Notes under the pieces: model-generated | The model's database searches: none | Seen by the model: the letters and a program-made list of their open reading frames with translations, nothing else | What the model was told of the DNA's origin: nothing | Shown: piece after piece, positions 25,313 through 34,646 of the stretch | Layout of the letters: each line of letters starts with the position of its first letter | How positions within the stretch are numbered: the first letter of the stretch is position 1 | Position numbers and translations under genes: made by a program | Assembly (NCBI GenBank): GCA_024233345.1 | Contig: JACKPT010000005.1 | Span: 124,001 to 188,000, forward strand | Length of the DNA stretch: 64,000 nt | Origin: Verrucomicrobiota bacterium | GTDB lineage: Bacteria; Verrucomicrobiota; Kiritimatiellia; CAIVKH01 | Direction of reading: 5' to 3'

Positions 25313-26499
25313 CAGCCGGCCTCCCCCCGGAGCGCGGCCAGCACCGCTTCGGCAACCTGGTCGATTTGGTCATTTGTGTGATCCAGGCTGACCGATAGCC
25401 GCAGGCGGGCGGTACCGGGCGCCACGGTTGGGGGGCGCAGGGCGACCGCGAGAATACCCTGTTCGCGCAACTGCCGGTCGATCGCCACCGCCTGGTGGTT
25501 GTCGCCGACAAGGACGGGAATAATCTGGGAGGCGGAGGCGAGGGTATCGGCTCCGCCTGCCTGGAGCCGGTCGCGAAGCCGGTGGGCTTTGGCCTGGAGA
25601 ATCATACCAAGATCTGGGTCCTCATCGAGTAATCGCAAGGCCTCCAGTGAGGCTGCCACCGTCACCGGGGGAGGGGCGGTGGTATAAATGAAAGCGCGTG
25701 CCTTGTGGATCATCCATCGCCGCATCACCTCCGAGCAGGCAACTGCGCCCCCATATGTGCCCAATGCCTTGCTGAAGGTGGACATGGAAAAATGGACTTT
25801 GCTCTGCAGGTGGTGGGTGGCGATCAATCCCTGGCCCCGGGGTCCGAATACACCCGTTGCGTGCGCTTCATCCACCAGGAAGAATGCCCCGATCGCTTCA
25901 CAGCAATCAGCCAGATCAGGCAGGGGGGCGAGGTCGCCATCCATGCTGAAGACCGATTCGGTCACGACGAGGGTCTGATCGGGCCTGTCCACCTTCCTGA
26001 GCCGCCGGGCAAGATCTTCGGGATCATTGTGATGGAACCGGACCAGCCTGGCGCCGCTGAGCCGGACGGCATCGATCACGCTGGCATGAATCTGCCGGTC
26101 GGCAACCACCGTCCAGTCGGACGAGCAGAGCGAGGCGATGACCCCGCAATTGGTCATATATCCTGATCCGAAAAGGAGTGACGCCGGGTAGCCCTTGTGC
26201 CGGGCCAGCGCGGCTTCCAGGTCCTGATGAATGGGAAGGTCGCCGGTAACCAGACGGGAAGCCCCGCTGCCGGTACCATACGTTTCGAGCGCATGGCGGG
26301 ATGCTTCAATCAGCCGGGGATGGTGACTGAATCCCAGGTAGTCGTTGGAGGAAAAATTCAAGCAGATCCGACCCTCGCACGCAAACGATCCGCCCGCCCG
26401 CGGGATTGTGCGCAGGGACCGGGAAAGTCCCTGCTCGCGGAGGGCGTCAAGTTCGCGCTCGACGCTGTTCCTCGGATGTGTGTTATGATCCCGGTTCAT
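25312..26499 (-). CDS. bioF: 8-amino-7-oxononanoate synthase
   Basis: 395-residue PLP enzyme of the alpha-oxoamine synthase group that condenses pimeloyl-ACP (or -CoA) with alanine. The family run NFSSNDYLGFSHHP is at residues 49-62, the cofactor-binding DEAHATGVFGPRGQG near residue 214, and the PLP lysine is in STFSKALGTYGG near residue 247. Overlaps bioH downstream and faces bioB across 25 bases. Confidence 0.95.
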   Translation of the reverse strand: MNRDHNTHPRNSVERELDALREQGLSRSLRTIPRAGGSFACEGRICLNFSSNDYLGFSHHPRLIEASRHALETYGTGSGASRLVTGDLPIHQDLEAALARHKGYPASLLFGSGYMTNCGVIASLCSSDWTVVADRQIHASVIDAVRLSGARLVRFHHNDPEDLARRLRKVDRPDQTLVVTESVFSMDGDLAPLPDLADCCEAIGAFFLVDEAHATGVFGPRGQGLIATHHLQSKVHFSMSTFSKALGTYGGAVACSEVMRRWMIHKARAFIYTTAPPPVTVAASLEALRLLDEDPDLGMILQAKAHRLRDRLQAGGADTLASASQIIPVLVGDNHQAVAIDRQLREQGILAVALRPPTVAPGTARLRLSVSLDHTNDQIDQVAEAVLAALRGEAG

Positions 26500-26524
26500 G
26501 TTGCGAGGTCGACTGTAGGAGAGA

Positions 26525-27538
26525 ATGATGACTCAGACAAGTGATGCTGTTGTGAATTGGATGGAATTGGCGGAAAAGTGCCTGAACGGGGAGGCGCCCA
26601 CCTGGGAGGAATCCCGCCAGGTACTTCGGGCGCCTGACGCCGAAATCATGCAGGTGCTCGCGGCGGCATTCAAGGTGCGCCATCATTTCCATGGATGGAA
26701 TGTCAATCTTCATGTCCTCCGCAATGCCAAGAGCGGTATGTGCCGGGAAAATTGTGCATTTTGCAGCCAGGCGATGGGTGCATACAGCGGGGTCGAGCGG
26801 TATCACCTCCAATCAGTGGACGAGCTGGTGGCGGGAGCCCGCAGTGCCTATGAGATGAAGGCGGTCAAATACTGCATGGTGACCGCGACCCGGGGGCCTT
26901 CGGAAAAGGAATTGGAAATCATCTGCGAGGCAACCCGCCGCATCAAAAAGGACATGAATATCAGCATTTGTACTTCACTTGGACTGCTCAAACCCGAACA
27001 GGCACGGCAGTTGGCGGACGCCGGTGTCGACCGATTCAACCACAACCTCGAGACCTCCCGCCGTTACTACCAGGAAGTTTGCCAGACCCATACCTTCGAT
27101 GACCGGGTGGCCACCATCCGTGCCGCGAAGGAGGCGGGCATGGAAGCCTGCTGTGGAGGAATTGTCGGTATGGGGGAGACCGAGGACGACCGATTGGACC
27201 TCGCCTATACCTTACGTGAGCTCCAGGTGGAGTCCATCCCCGTCAACTTTCTCGATCCCCGTCCTGGCACCCCGCTGGGCCATTTGGAACAGATTCGTCC
27301 ACTGGATGCCCTGAAATCCCTGTGCATGTTTCGTTTCGTCAATCCTTCACGGGATATCCGGATCGCTGGTGGGCGGGAGGTCGTCTTGCGCCAGATGCAG
27401 CCTTTCGCCCTGTATGCCGCGAATTCCATGTTCACCGAGGGTTATCTAACCACCGGAGGAAATGGCTACAGCCGGGATTGCGAATTGATCGCCGATGCCG
27501 GCTTTGTCATTGCCGAGTTGGTCCACGATGAGCACTGA
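26525..27538 (+). CDS. bioB: Biotin synthase
   Basis: 337-residue radical-SAM enzyme that inserts sulfur into dethiobiotin. The SAM cluster cysteines are C73, C77 and C80 (GMCRENCAFCSQ). Family motifs NHNLETSRRYYQEVCQTH, GGIVGMGETEDDR and NFLDPRPGTPL follow, and the 2Fe-2S arginine lies in GGREVVLRQMQP. The start is ATG 26525 or 26528, with TAGGAGAG upstream. Only 25 bases separate it from bioF, so its promoter must overlap the bioF coding start. bioA and bioD are not in the window. Confidence 0.97.
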   Translation: MMTQTSDAVVNWMELAEKCLNGEAPTWEESRQVLRAPDAEIMQVLAAAFKVRHHFHGWNVNLHVLRNAKSGMCRENCAFCSQAMGAYSGVERYHLQSVDELVAGARSAYEMKAVKYCMVTATRGPSEKELEIICEATRRIKKDMNISICTSLGLLKPEQARQLADAGVDRFNHNLETSRRYYQEVCQTHTFDDRVATIRAAKEAGMEACCGGIVGMGETEDDRLDLAYTLRELQVESIPVNFLDPRPGTPLGHLEQIRPLDALKSLCMFRFVNPSRDIRIAGGREVVLRQMQPFALYAANSMFTEGYLTTGGNGYSRDCELIADAGFVIAELVHDEH

Positions 27539-27641
27539 GTTTCTTCCGTTCATGGCGTGTGCAGATTCCCTGTAAGGGCAGGCACCGTCCCCCGACTATC
27601 CCCCTGTGTGAAGTGGAACTTTCACCAGGCTGAGGTAAGGT

Positions 27642-28208
27642 ATGACGATGAAACGATGGATCATGGCAAGTGTGGCGGTTGTGGGTTTGACCACCCTGGT
27701 CGCCTGGTCCAGCAGCAACCGGGAATCAACCGCGGGGAAAACCATGCAACTCTATGTGTATGAACAGGACGCACTGATCGAAGTGCAACCCATCCAGAAG
27801 TCAGACGCGGAATGGCGAAAGGAACTTTCCCCCGAGCGGTACCGTGTTTTGCGGGGCGAAGGAACCGAGTGTGCCTTTACCGGTGCCCTGGAGGGGAACA
27901 AGAAGGAAGGCCTCTACCGCTGCGGGGGTTGCGGCTCGGATCTGTTTGTTTCAACCACCAAATTCGAATCCGGCACCGGATGGCCCAGCTTTTTTCAACC
28001 GGTACACGAGAACAATATCGGAACCACGGTGGATTACAAAATGGGCGCATTTTATCCGCGCACCGAAGTTCACTGCGCCCGGTGCGGCGGGCACCTCGGG
28101 CATGTATTTGAGGATGGCCCCAAGCCGACCGGCCTGCGGTATTGCATCAACTCCGCTGCCATGGATTTTGTGGAAATGCCCATTCGGGACAAATCAATCG
28201 ATCCTTGA
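27642..28208 (+). CDS. msrB: Peptide methionine-R-sulfoxide reductase, exported or membrane-anchored
   Basis: 188 residues. An N-terminal hydrophobic segment (RWIMASVAVVGLTTLVAW) should export or anchor the domain; there is no lipobox cysteine. The MsrB core runs from about residue 58: two CxxC zinc pairs (CGGCG; CARCGG), the substrate region FESGTGWPSFFQPV, and the catalytic cysteine C168 in RYCINSAAM. It repairs oxidised methionine in envelope proteins. The electron donor is not evident, though a thioredoxin-fold protein is encoded next. Confidence 0.93.
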   Translation: MTMKRWIMASVAVVGLTTLVAWSSSNRESTAGKTMQLYVYEQDALIEVQPIQKSDAEWRKELSPERYRVLRGEGTECAFTGALEGNKKEGLYRCGGCGSDLFVSTTKFESGTGWPSFFQPVHENNIGTTVDYKMGAFYPRTEVHCARCGGHLGHVFEDGPKPTGLRYCINSAAMDFVEMPIRDKSIDP

Positions 28209-28369
28209 CCGGGATCGTTCACGAACGACTGGCATGGTCCGCTTCGGCGGCTGTGCGGGCATGGTTCCGCACTGGATACCCATCGAGCAAGAATTCGCGA
28301 TTGGACCTGGCGGCAACCTGCGCTACGATGGGCGCGCCGCGTATACTGCGGCGGAGGCGGGAGAATTTC

Positions 28370-29368
28370 ATGACAAGGTATCTGGCAAAAACCGTGGGTC
28401 TATTCGTGGCGATAACGTCCATCCTGATTGGCCCGATTGCATCCATCGCAACCCCATACCGGGCTGAATTGTTGTCGGTGATCAGTGAACTGCAGGGCCT
28501 CGCCACCGGAACCTACAGCGAGGAGGAGTGGACGGGACTGATATCCCGTCTCGATGCGGTGTACCGAAATGCTCTGTCCGAGGGGGATTCGGATATGGCT
28601 GTCCGGGCCAAAGTGATCAAGGCGCGGACCCTGTCTGAAATGCGGAGCCAGCATGAGGCGGCTCTGGCGGAGTTGGCGGAGGTGCGGCGTGCGTTTGCCA
28701 ACCGCGAACTGCCCGAGTCCTATCGCGGATTGTTTATGGAAGAGGCGTCGATTCATGGCCGTATTGGCGATGAGCCTGCGGTCATGAAGGTGATGAATGA
28801 ATACAAGGCCAGTAGCCTCTACGATCCCGAGCAGTATCCGATCCTTGGGGGCAGCGGTCCCGGCGATCCCATCATCATGGTACGACCGAATGCAGGGGGG
28901 GCGGAGTCTTCCACCCTGGCCGCGATGGGGGTTCAGCGAAAACGAGCCGAGTTCTCCGCTGGTGAGTTGTTCCCGGTCTTCGAGGTGGTGGACAGCAAGG
29001 GCAAGACGCACTCCCTGTCCGACTATGAAGGCCAGATCTTGCTCGTTGATTTCTGGATTGAAAGTTGGTCGAGCTGGGAACGGTCCCTACCGTCGATGAT
29101 GCGTTTGTATGATGTTTACCGGAAGCGGGACTTCGCGATTCTCGGAGTCTGTCTCGCCCGAGGGGATGCCGAAGCGAGCCGGGCTTTTGCCCGCAAACGG
29201 GAGATGAAGTGGCCCCAGGTGTTCGGCGATGTTGATCTGGCGGCGCAGTTGGGACTGATTGGTACGGTGGGAAACTTCATTGTCGATGAGCATGGGTTGA
29301 TTGTGGGGCGCGACCTGTACGGCGCCGATCTGGAAAGTCTGATCCAGAAGTTGATCGACGATCGTTGA
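28370..29368 (+). CDS. TlpA/AhpC-type thioredoxin-fold protein lacking the active-site cysteines
   Basis: 332 residues from ATG 28370 with a signal peptide (YLAKTVGLFVAITSILIGPI). Residues 35-190 are helical, unlike common domains. Residues about 200-330 are a TlpA-like redoxin: FPVFEVVDSKGKTHSLSDYE, ILLVDFWIESWSSWERSLPS, FAILGVCLARGDAEASRAFA, and the cis-Pro region GTVGNFIVDEHGLIVGRDLY. Where TlpA has WCxxC the sequence reads SWSSW, so no disulfide chemistry is possible. Possibly a binding or scaffold role. It follows msrB. Confidence 0.8.
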   Translation: MTRYLAKTVGLFVAITSILIGPIASIATPYRAELLSVISELQGLATGTYSEEEWTGLISRLDAVYRNALSEGDSDMAVRAKVIKARTLSEMRSQHEAALAELAEVRRAFANRELPESYRGLFMEEASIHGRIGDEPAVMKVMNEYKASSLYDPEQYPILGGSGPGDPIIMVRPNAGGAESSTLAAMGVQRKRAEFSAGELFPVFEVVDSKGKTHSLSDYEGQILLVDFWIESWSSWERSLPSMMRLYDVYRKRDFAILGVCLARGDAEASRAFARKREMKWPQVFGDVDLAAQLGLIGTVGNFIVDEHGLIVGRDLYGADLESLIQKLIDDR

Positions 29369-29372
29369 TGAA

Positions 29373-29948
29373 ATGGCCTCTCCGCTTGCACATGGGATGG
29401 TTGGGCTGGCGGTGACGGCCTGGGCCTGGTTGCCCTCGGGGATTCGAAGCCGGGATCTTGTATCCGAAGTTCTCCGAAGACCCGGCCTGTGGGTCGCGGG
29501 GATTCTGCTTGCCTCGCTTCCGGATCTGGATTACCTGCCCGGCATTCTTGCCGGCGACCTGAACGCTTACCACCATCTGGCCACCCATTCGATCCTCTGG
29601 ATTGCCACCACCGGATCGGGCTTGTTGTTATTGGCTTGGGCGATCACCAACCGGATATCCCTGCGGGTTATTCTTTGGGTCATGACCTTGCTGGCCAGCC
29701 ATCTGGTGATCGATATGCTGACTGTTGATGGGCGTCCCCCGCTGGGGATTCCCCTGGTCTGGCCCTGGTCCGGTGAATCCTTCCAATTTCCGGTTTTGAT
29801 CTTCGAGGGCTTTCAGAAAAAGAACTGGTACGATATCTGGCAATGGGCCAATCTGCACGTTCTGGGAGTGGAATTGCTATGGACTCTTCCGGTCCTCGTC
29901 GCAACCCTGACGATCAAAACATGCAACAGGAAAGGTGAGCTGACATGA
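29373..29948 (+). CDS. Membrane-bound metal-dependent hydrolase, YdjM/DUF457 type
   Basis: 191 residues. The histidine near the N terminus (SPLAHGMVGLAV), the acidic pair in LASLPDLDYLPG near residue 47 and the histidines in YHHLATHSILWI (residues 65-76) are the metal-ligand pattern of the family. Four or five hydrophobic segments. Starts four bases after the previous stop. The in vivo substrate of the family is unclear. Confidence 0.82.
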   Translation: MASPLAHGMVGLAVTAWAWLPSGIRSRDLVSEVLRRPGLWVAGILLASLPDLDYLPGILAGDLNAYHHLATHSILWIATTGSGLLLLAWAITNRISLRVILWVMTLLASHLVIDMLTVDGRPPLGIPLVWPWSGESFQFPVLIFEGFQKKNWYDIWQWANLHVLGVELLWTLPVLVATLTIKTCNRKGELT

Positions 29949-30811
29949 ACCTTGCAGTAGTGGGTGCCAATGGAATGTTGGGACAGGATTTGAACCGTGC
30001 GGCCCAGGTCCGGGGGATCACGATGGCGGGGTTTGACCTTCCGGAAATTGATCTTTGCCGCCCCGACTCGCTCGCCGTCCTTCCGGCGGTTGATGCGGTG
30101 ATCAATTGTGCCGCTTATACCCGGGTGGATGATGCCGAAACGGATCGGGAACCCGCGTGGAGAATCAATGCAGAGGGTGCTGGGAACCTCGCCCGATGGT
30201 GTGCGGCTCATGCCATTCCGTTGATCCATATCAGTACCGATTATGTCTACAACGGCCGCAAGGGGTCACCGTATGTCGAAACTGACGAGACCGATCCCCT
30301 GAGCTATTATGGTCAAAGTAAGTTGGGCGGCGAGGTTGAGGTGCAACGGGCCGGAGGCAAAACCTGTATTGTGCGAACCCAATCCCTGTACGGACTGGGC
30401 GGCCGGAATTTTGTGAAGGCGATTCTGAATCAGATCCTGAAGGGCAGGACCGAGCTGACCGTGGTGAGTGATCAGGTCTCCTGTCCGACCTATACCCTGC
30501 ACCTTGCCGAAGGACTGCTGAACCTGATCCAGGCCCAGGCCACCGGCGTGGTTCATCTCGCTGCGGCCGGGGGATGCTCCTGGCATGAATTCGCCTGTGC
30601 GATCGTCGAGGAAGTCGGGGCCGCTGTTGATGTGAAACCGATGCATGCTTCCAGCTTGAACTATCCCGCGCCGCGTCCGGCCTATTCGGTACTGGATACA
30701 TCCCGGTACCAGTCCCTCACCCATGCCACGATGCCGACCTGGCGCCAGGGATTACAAGCGTACCTGGAGGAGGAACCCATGGTTGTGGAGCTGAAGCAGT
30801 CTAATGGGTGA
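29945..30811 (+). CDS. rmlD: dTDP-4-dehydrorhamnose reductase
   Basis: 288-residue short-chain dehydrogenase that makes dTDP-L-rhamnose in the last step of its synthesis. The NADPH fingerprint GANGMLGQDL is at residues 6-15, STDYVYNG near residue 97, the catalytic YxxxK in YYGQSKLGGE near residue 120, and RTQSLYG follows. ATGA overlap with the upstream membrane hydrolase. rmlA, rmlB and rmlC are not in the window, so the rhamnose genes are split. Product could feed the rhamnosyltransferase-like enzyme at 10285. Confidence 0.93.
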   Translation: MNLAVVGANGMLGQDLNRAAQVRGITMAGFDLPEIDLCRPDSLAVLPAVDAVINCAAYTRVDDAETDREPAWRINAEGAGNLARWCAAHAIPLIHISTDYVYNGRKGSPYVETDETDPLSYYGQSKLGGEVEVQRAGGKTCIVRTQSLYGLGGRNFVKAILNQILKGRTELTVVSDQVSCPTYTLHLAEGLLNLIQAQATGVVHLAAAGGCSWHEFACAIVEEVGAAVDVKPMHASSLNYPAPRPAYSVLDTSRYQSLTHATMPTWRQGLQAYLEEEPMVVELKQSNG

Positions 30812-32414
30812 GGGTGGGATGCCCGGAGGGATCCGGGGGTGGGCGCTGCTGTTTGCCTTCGCCTCCCTTCAGCCTGCCTACGGGGTGGTGATTACCGGGA
30901 TGGAGTGGCAGGTTCTGTTCAATCTGCCCGATCAATCGTCCTCGTCCGGGTTTTCCGATGACGAGTTTCGCTTGAAACTGCATTTGGTGGAGCGCCTTGC
31001 CGCCCTGGGCAGTAACGATGTGGCCACCCTTGCCACCTATACGTTCAGTGGGAATGAGAGCGGGGCCGGGCGGTATCTGTATGAGATGGACCGGGCGCTT
31101 GCCCGGGGAGCATGGATCCGGATGATTGCCGATAGCGAGGTCAACGCCGCCACCACCTATTCAAACAATGAAGATGCCCAGGGCCGCTCGCTCAACCAAT
31201 TGGCCGCTACCTATCCGGCCCGCTTTACCTATGTCGAGGATGACAGTGTCTACGGCATCCATCACAATAAGTTGGGCCTGTTCGATTATCGTCCGAGCGG
31301 CGCCGGGGGAACCCGGTGCTTTGTCTCCTCATTCAACCTGACCGGGGCTAGTTCATTTCAGTGGAATATCGCAGTCGATCTTCCGGACCCGGATCTGTAT
31401 GATGCCTACCTGCTTGAGGCGGAGTCCTTGTTGGCGGGACATTTTCACGACGACCCGGCCAAAAGTCATGCGGCCGATCAATCGCCCTTTGTTGTGGATG
31501 GCTATTATCTCAACCGGGTCCGGTTCTCTCCATCGCCCGACCCGTCGGATGGGGGAACCAACACCGCCGCTGAAGTGGTGAGCCTGGTGAATGCGGCGCG
31601 CACCAGCATTGTCTTTGCCATCAATCATTTGACCCTGGAGTCTGTCCAGCAGGCACTGGTCGCGGCGGCGGACCGGGGGGTGGTGATCCACGGTACCATC
31701 CCCGGTTCCTCCTCCAAGCCAGGCGGCATCAGTGAAGAGGCCTACCGCTTTCTGACCAATGCGACCCACTATGCCGGAACCAATGTGGTTCAATTTCATA
31801 CCGCGTATGCCAAGGCGGATCGCACCATGGTCGATGATGGTTCGATTGGAGATCTGCTGCATGCGAAGTACATGGTGATCGATCGCCTGACGGTTATTCA
31901 TGGCTCGATGAATTGGACCTATTCCGCGATGCAGGATGATGACCAGAATGATGAAAATATGTTGATCCTCCGTCATCCGGGGATTGCCCGGGCATTTCTG
32001 GAGCAGTATGAAGCCCTGACCGGCTGGCCGGCGGCCGCCGAACTGCCGGCCGCCCCCGCCGACTATGGGCAATGGAAGCTGGCCCATGATGTTGCCACGC
32101 AGACGGACGAGTCCGATCAGGATGGCGATGGCCTGACCCTGTGGCAGGAATACGCGTTCGCCGAAGATCCGCATACCGCCCGCGGGGTAGGGGGGATTGT
32201 CAGCCAATCCGGATCCTCCGGGTTTGATGTGTTGTACCCCGCGACGCGGACCCAGATTACCTACCGCGCCGAAGCTGCATCCGCCCTGAGTCCCTCGCCG
32301 AACTGGTCCACCAACCAGGTTCTCTGGTTCCATACCCATGGCCGCTTGCGCGTTCAGTTGACCGACCCGTCTGCCGATTTGCGGTTTATCCGGGTCCGGG
32401 CTGATGGGCTTTGA
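30804..32414 (+). CDS. Secreted phospholipase D-like protein with two HKD motifs
   Basis: 536 residues, overlapping rmlD by eight bases. A signal peptide (GWALLFAFASLQPAYGVV) starts near residue 12. Two HxKxxxxD motifs are intact: HHNKLGLFD near residue 152 and HAKYMVIDR near residue 354, each followed by a serine or asparagine in FNLTG and SMNWT. Residues 420-536 look like a beta-rich C-terminal module with an EF-hand-like DESDQDGDGLTLWQEY at 434-449. Likely an extracytoplasmic phosphodiesterase or nuclease. Confidence 0.85.
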   Translation: MGEGGMPGGIRGWALLFAFASLQPAYGVVITGMEWQVLFNLPDQSSSSGFSDDEFRLKLHLVERLAALGSNDVATLATYTFSGNESGAGRYLYEMDRALARGAWIRMIADSEVNAATTYSNNEDAQGRSLNQLAATYPARFTYVEDDSVYGIHHNKLGLFDYRPSGAGGTRCFVSSFNLTGASSFQWNIAVDLPDPDLYDAYLLEAESLLAGHFHDDPAKSHAADQSPFVVDGYYLNRVRFSPSPDPSDGGTNTAAEVVSLVNAARTSIVFAINHLTLESVQQALVAAADRGVVIHGTIPGSSSKPGGISEEAYRFLTNATHYAGTNVVQFHTAYAKADRTMVDDGSIGDLLHAKYMVIDRLTVIHGSMNWTYSAMQDDDQNDENMLILRHPGIARAFLEQYEALTGWPAAAELPAAPADYGQWKLAHDVATQTDESDQDGDGLTLWQEYAFAEDPHTARGVGGIVSQSGSSGFDVLYPATRTQITYRAEAASALSPSPNWSTNQVLWFHTHGRLRVQLTDPSADLRFIRVRADGL

Positions 32415-32439
32415 ACCGGAGGATGCGGTGGTGACCGGG

Positions 32440-32467
32440 TTGCTTTTTCCCGCTTATTTTTTATAGT
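32440..32467 (+). promoter_or_regulatory. Sigma-70 promoter for mscS
   Basis: TTGCTT (32440-32445) and TATAGT (32462-32467) with a 16-base spacer, 37 bases before the mscS ATG, which itself has an AAGGAG ribosome binding site. Confidence 0.5.
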
Positions 32468-32503
32468 GCCCAAAAATCAACCCAAACCAAGGAGACCGAA
32501 TCA

Positions 32504-33328
32504 ATGGAAGAAGTGAATCACTGGATGACTACCGCACAGCAATGGATTGCCCTCTATGGCCTGAAACTGATTGCCGCGATCGCGATACTGATCCTTGGCC
32601 GCATCGCCGCAAAAATTGTTCGTGGCGCGATCAGCAAGGCCATGACCCGCGGAAATGTCGACCCTACACTGGTGCGGTTTGTCACCAACCTTGCCTACAT
32701 TGGTTTGATGGCGTTTGTCGTGATCGCCGCGTTGGGGCAAGTGGGTATCCAGACGGCATCCTTTGTTGCGATCATTGGTGCCGCCGGCCTCGCGGTGGGT
32801 CTGGCTTTACAGGGTTCCCTGTCCAATTTTGCCGCCGGAGTTTTGATGATTGTGTTCAAACCCTTCAAGGTCGGTGACTTTATCGAGGGAGCGGGAACGG
32901 CCGGCGTGGTCGAGGAAATCGGTATCTTTACCACCCAGCTGAAAACCGGCGACAACAAGAAAATCATCGTTCCCAACGCCAAGATCTCGGGTGATAACAT
33001 TGTCAATTATTCCGCCAATGACACCCGCCGTCTGGACCTGACCGCTTCCTGCAGTTACCAGGATGACCTCGATCAGGTTCGCAAGGTCCTGGAGAAAATT
33101 CTGGCCGGGGACGAACGGATTCTCAAAGATCCTGCTCCCACCCTTGGCGTCCTGAACCTCGGGGAAAGCAGCGTCGATTTTGCGGTTCGCCCCTGGGTGA
33201 AGACGTCGGACTATTGGCCGGTGCACTTTGCCTTGCAGGAAGCGATCAAGAAACAATTTGATGCCGCAGGCATTTCCATTCCCTTTCCCCAGCGCGATAT
33301 CCATGTGGTGAATGAGAAGTCGGCATAA
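32504..33328 (+). CDS. mscS: Small-conductance mechanosensitive channel
   Basis: 274 residues, the size of E. coli MscS. Three transmembrane segments: residues 17-39, 60-85 and the pore-lining helix near 88-120 with GAAGLAVGLALQGSLSNFAA and FKPFKVGDFIE. The beta domain then holds PNAKISGDNIVNYS, and the tail ends FPQRDIHVVNE. Opens on membrane tension to release solutes under osmotic downshock. Monocistronic, with its own promoter. Confidence 0.95.
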   Translation: MEEVNHWMTTAQQWIALYGLKLIAAIAILILGRIAAKIVRGAISKAMTRGNVDPTLVRFVTNLAYIGLMAFVVIAALGQVGIQTASFVAIIGAAGLAVGLALQGSLSNFAAGVLMIVFKPFKVGDFIEGAGTAGVVEEIGIFTTQLKTGDNKKIIVPNAKISGDNIVNYSANDTRRLDLTASCSYQDDLDQVRKVLEKILAGDERILKDPAPTLGVLNLGESSVDFAVRPWVKTSDYWPVHFALQEAIKKQFDAAGISIPFPQRDIHVVNEKSA

Positions 33329-33445
33329 TCACGGGGAGCACCTGGGCGGAAGTCCGGTTTGTCAGCAGGACGCGTGACATCCTTGGCGTACGCCCATGCC
33401 CCCTTCCGGATCTGTCGTGTTCTGGTTCGAGGAGGATCTGAAAGC

Positions 33446-33505
33446 ATGCTCCCTGCGGGTTTCGCTTGTCCTGGAAACGTTGCACGGGTAACCCTTGGGT
33501 CATGA
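33446..33505 (+). promoter_or_regulatory. 19-codon leader ORF coupled to alr
   Basis: ATG 33446 lies 9 bases after GAGGAGGA (33429-33436). It opens 19 codons (MLPAGFACPGNVARVTLGS) and stops at TGA 33503-33505, overlapping the alr ATG at 33502. alr has no ribosome binding site of its own, so ribosomes finishing the leader could restart on alr. The rest of the 173-base gap after mscS shows nothing else. Confidence 0.5.
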
Positions 33506-34614
33506 ATCGTTCCTGGATTGAAGTCGACGGGCGTGTGCTGGATGCCAATGTGCAGGCGGTACGGCAGGCGTTGGGGGAGGCAACCCAGCCCATCCTGGTC
33601 GTGAAAGCCAATGCCTATGGACATGGATTGGCGCCTTTTTCACAGCGGGCGGCTCAGCAGGGAATTTCCTGGTTTGCCGTGGCCTATGCCGACGAGGCGG
33701 TGGTGGTTCGAAGCGTCGCACCAGAGGCCACCATCCTCGTGTTGGGGGCGGCTGACCATGAGGATATCGATAGCATTCTCGATGCCCGAATGACCCCGGT
33801 CCTTATCGATCTCGCGCATGGGCATCGCCTCAGTGCCGCGGCCGTTCGCCGGGGTGTCCGGATTCCTGTACATGTCAAGGTGGATACCGGGATGGGCCGG
33901 TTCGGCATTCCATGGGACCAGGCGGTAGCGCAGTTTGCCGATCTGGACCGGCTTCCCGGACTGGACATTCAGGGCTTGTGCACCCACTTTGCATCCGTCG
34001 AGCTTGGCCGCCCCTCGCTGGGTCCCCAGCAAATGGAGCGGTTCATGGAACTCCGCGAGCGCCTCGGGAAAATCTCGCGACAAAAATTGTTCTGCCATGC
34101 CTCGAGCAGCCGGGCCTTTCTATTCAATCGGGGGTGGGATCTCGACGGCGTGCGTCCGGGCATTGTGCTCTATGGGTATGGGGCTTCCCAGCCGGACTTC
34201 CGGTTTATCACCCGGCCGATTTTGCAATGGAAGACCCGGGTCATGATGGTCAAGGATGTGCCCGCCAATTTCCCGGTTGGTTATTACAGCAGTTATACCA
34301 CCAAGCGGGCCACGCGGATTGCCACGATTTCCGCAGGCTATGCCGATGGCTATCACCGATTGCTCAGCAACCGTGGTGTCGTCTTTCTTCGGGGAAAGTC
34401 CTATCCGGTGGTGGGGCGGGTCAGCATGAACTGGATCACCGTGGATCTCGGGCCGGAGGGCGAGGCGGAGCCGGGAGATGCCGTCACCCTCCTGGGGGCG
34501 GCAGGTGAACAATCTTTCTGGGCGGATGAAATGGCCAAACAGGCCCGCACCATTCCCTATGAAATTCTCACCAGCATTGATCCACGGGCCGAGCGAATCT
34601 ACCTCAAGGGATAG
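33502..34614 (+). CDS. alr: Alanine racemase
   Basis: 370-residue fold-III PLP enzyme that makes D-alanine for peptidoglycan. The PLP lysine is K35 in VVKANAYGHG; the substrate arginine and VDTGMGRFG are near residue 129; the second catalytic base is the tyrosine of SAGYADGYHR near residue 280; and GRVSMNWITVDL follows. The start is the first ATG in frame; earlier codons in the frame reach only a TTG at 33466. Confidence 0.96.
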   Translation: MNRSWIEVDGRVLDANVQAVRQALGEATQPILVVKANAYGHGLAPFSQRAAQQGISWFAVAYADEAVVVRSVAPEATILVLGAADHEDIDSILDARMTPVLIDLAHGHRLSAAAVRRGVRIPVHVKVDTGMGRFGIPWDQAVAQFADLDRLPGLDIQGLCTHFASVELGRPSLGPQQMERFMELRERLGKISRQKLFCHASSSRAFLFNRGWDLDGVRPGIVLYGYGASQPDFRFITRPILQWKTRVMMVKDVPANFPVGYYSSYTTKRATRIATISAGYADGYHRLLSNRGVVFLRGKSYPVVGRVSMNWITVDLGPEGEAEPGDAVTLLGAAGEQSFWADEMAKQARTIPYEILTSIDPRAERIYLKG

Positions 34615-34646
34615 TCGCTACCGCCAGGCCACGGGGGGCTTTCGGA

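Noticed and set aside
26459..26489. TCGACG and TATGAT as a bioB promoter
   Set aside because: The spacer is 19 bases and the -35 box is poor; too weak to annotate, although some promoter must lie here.
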